Positions 63,654-64,000 of a stretch of 64,000 bases of DNA are shown one piece after another. The notes under the pieces were generated by a model. The model did no database searches, was not told the DNA's origin, and was given only the letters and a program-made list of their open reading frames with translations. Origin of the DNA: Streptomyces melanogenes (GTDB lineage Bacteria; Actinomycetota; Actinomycetes; Streptomycetales; Streptomycetaceae); assembly GCF_014649795.1 (NCBI RefSeq), contig NZ_BMTS01000016.1:1-64000 (forward strand), written 5' to 3'. The translations under genes were made by a program, and so were the position numbers. Position 1 is the first letter of the stretch. Every line of letters begins with the position of its first letter.

Positions 63654-64000
63654 CTGTGTTCTCCCACGAGAGCCCGCAGAGCGACCCGACCGTGCAGCCG
63701 GTGCCCGCCTCCGTCGTCGAGCAGGTGGACGCGGCCGACGTCACCCTCTCCAACCCGAAGCGCGCCGTGATCTCCCTCGGCTCCAACCTCGGCAACCGCC
63801 TGGAGACGCTCCAGGGCGCGATCGACGCGCTGGAGGACACGCCGGGCCTGCGGGTCAAAGCGGTCTCCCCGGTGTACGAGACGGAGCCCTGGGGCGTCGC
63901 GCCCGGCTCCCAGCCGTCGTACTTCAACGCGGTCGTCGTCGTGAAGACGACCCTCCCCCCGACCTCCCTCCTGGAGCGCGGCCAGGCCATCGAAGAGGCC
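63650..64000 (+). CDS. folK: HPPK (6-hydroxymethyl-dihydropterin pyrophosphokinase), 5' part
   Basis: The first 117 codons; the gene runs past the window edge. After a ~38-residue extension the family motif AVISLGSNLGNRLETLQGAI appears, followed by VSPVYETEPWGV and YFNAVV. Transfers pyrophosphate from ATP to hydroxymethyl-dihydropterin, the step before FolP. The ATG overlaps the folB stop (ATGA). Confidence 0.95.
   Translation, partial: MTVFSHESPQSDPTVQPVPASVVEQVDAADVTLSNPKRAVISLGSNLGNRLETLQGAIDALEDTPGLRVKAVSPVYETEPWGVAPGSQPSYFNAVVVVKTTLPPTSLLERGQAIEEA

Overview
The window is high-GC actinobacterial DNA with strong third-position G/C bias. Its content matches a Streptomyces chromosome core: the sigE-cseABC operon, clpC, lsr2, a nadB-nadC-coaX-panC block, mprF next to an esterase, and folP-folB-folK. 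From memory the order resembles the S. coelicolor SCO3337-SCO3400 neighbourhood. I ran no search, so species and synteny are inference. About 59 protein genes are supported, the last cut by the window edge. No tRNA, CRISPR array, insertion sequence or prophage was seen.

Left part (1-17.5 kb). The first ~230 bases look like the tandem-promoter region of an rRNA operon reading leftward out of the window. Then come proC, a Ser/Thr kinase with an extracytoplasmic PQQ-type propeller, ilvD, a sugar-phosphate isomerase-like gene, a Ppx/GppA phosphatase, an unusual ECF-sigma-like membrane protein, radA-disA (DNA repair and c-di-AMP), a PAP2 phosphatase and mutY.

Centre (17.7-36.9 kb). The cell-envelope stress operon sigE-cseA-cseB-cseC is followed by an MFS pump with a divergent TetR repressor and a secreted M23 peptidase. 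Next are two overlapping NACHT NTPase genes, the most interesting system here. The first carries an N-terminal helical domain and the second an intact trypsin-like protease domain; both end in leucine-rich sensor-like regions. Upstream are two DevR/DosR-like boxes, and the second gene has two rare TTA (bldA) codons in a segment of atypical composition. clpC (with a probable ClgR site), lsr2 and small regulators follow.

Right part (37-64 kb). A tightly coupled minus-strand operon (DUF2520-panC-nadB-nadC-coaX) makes NAD and CoA precursors. Further on are a threonine aldolase-like gene, ArsR-type regulators, a NarL-type two-component pair, a MidA/NDUFAF7-type methyltransferase beside a stand-alone NuoD paralogue with an altered quinone-site residue, a betaine/osmoprotectant ABC transporter, an esterase, mprF (with a SigE-type promoter), an MFS pump with a divergent MarR regulator, and the start of the folate cluster.

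Gene control shows two window-wide habits. Many genes have a -10 box only 6-7 bases before the start codon, implying leaderless mRNAs. Gene ends often carry a conserved palindromic repeat (arm AGGGGCGCGGGGAACTGCGC), seen at seven loci.
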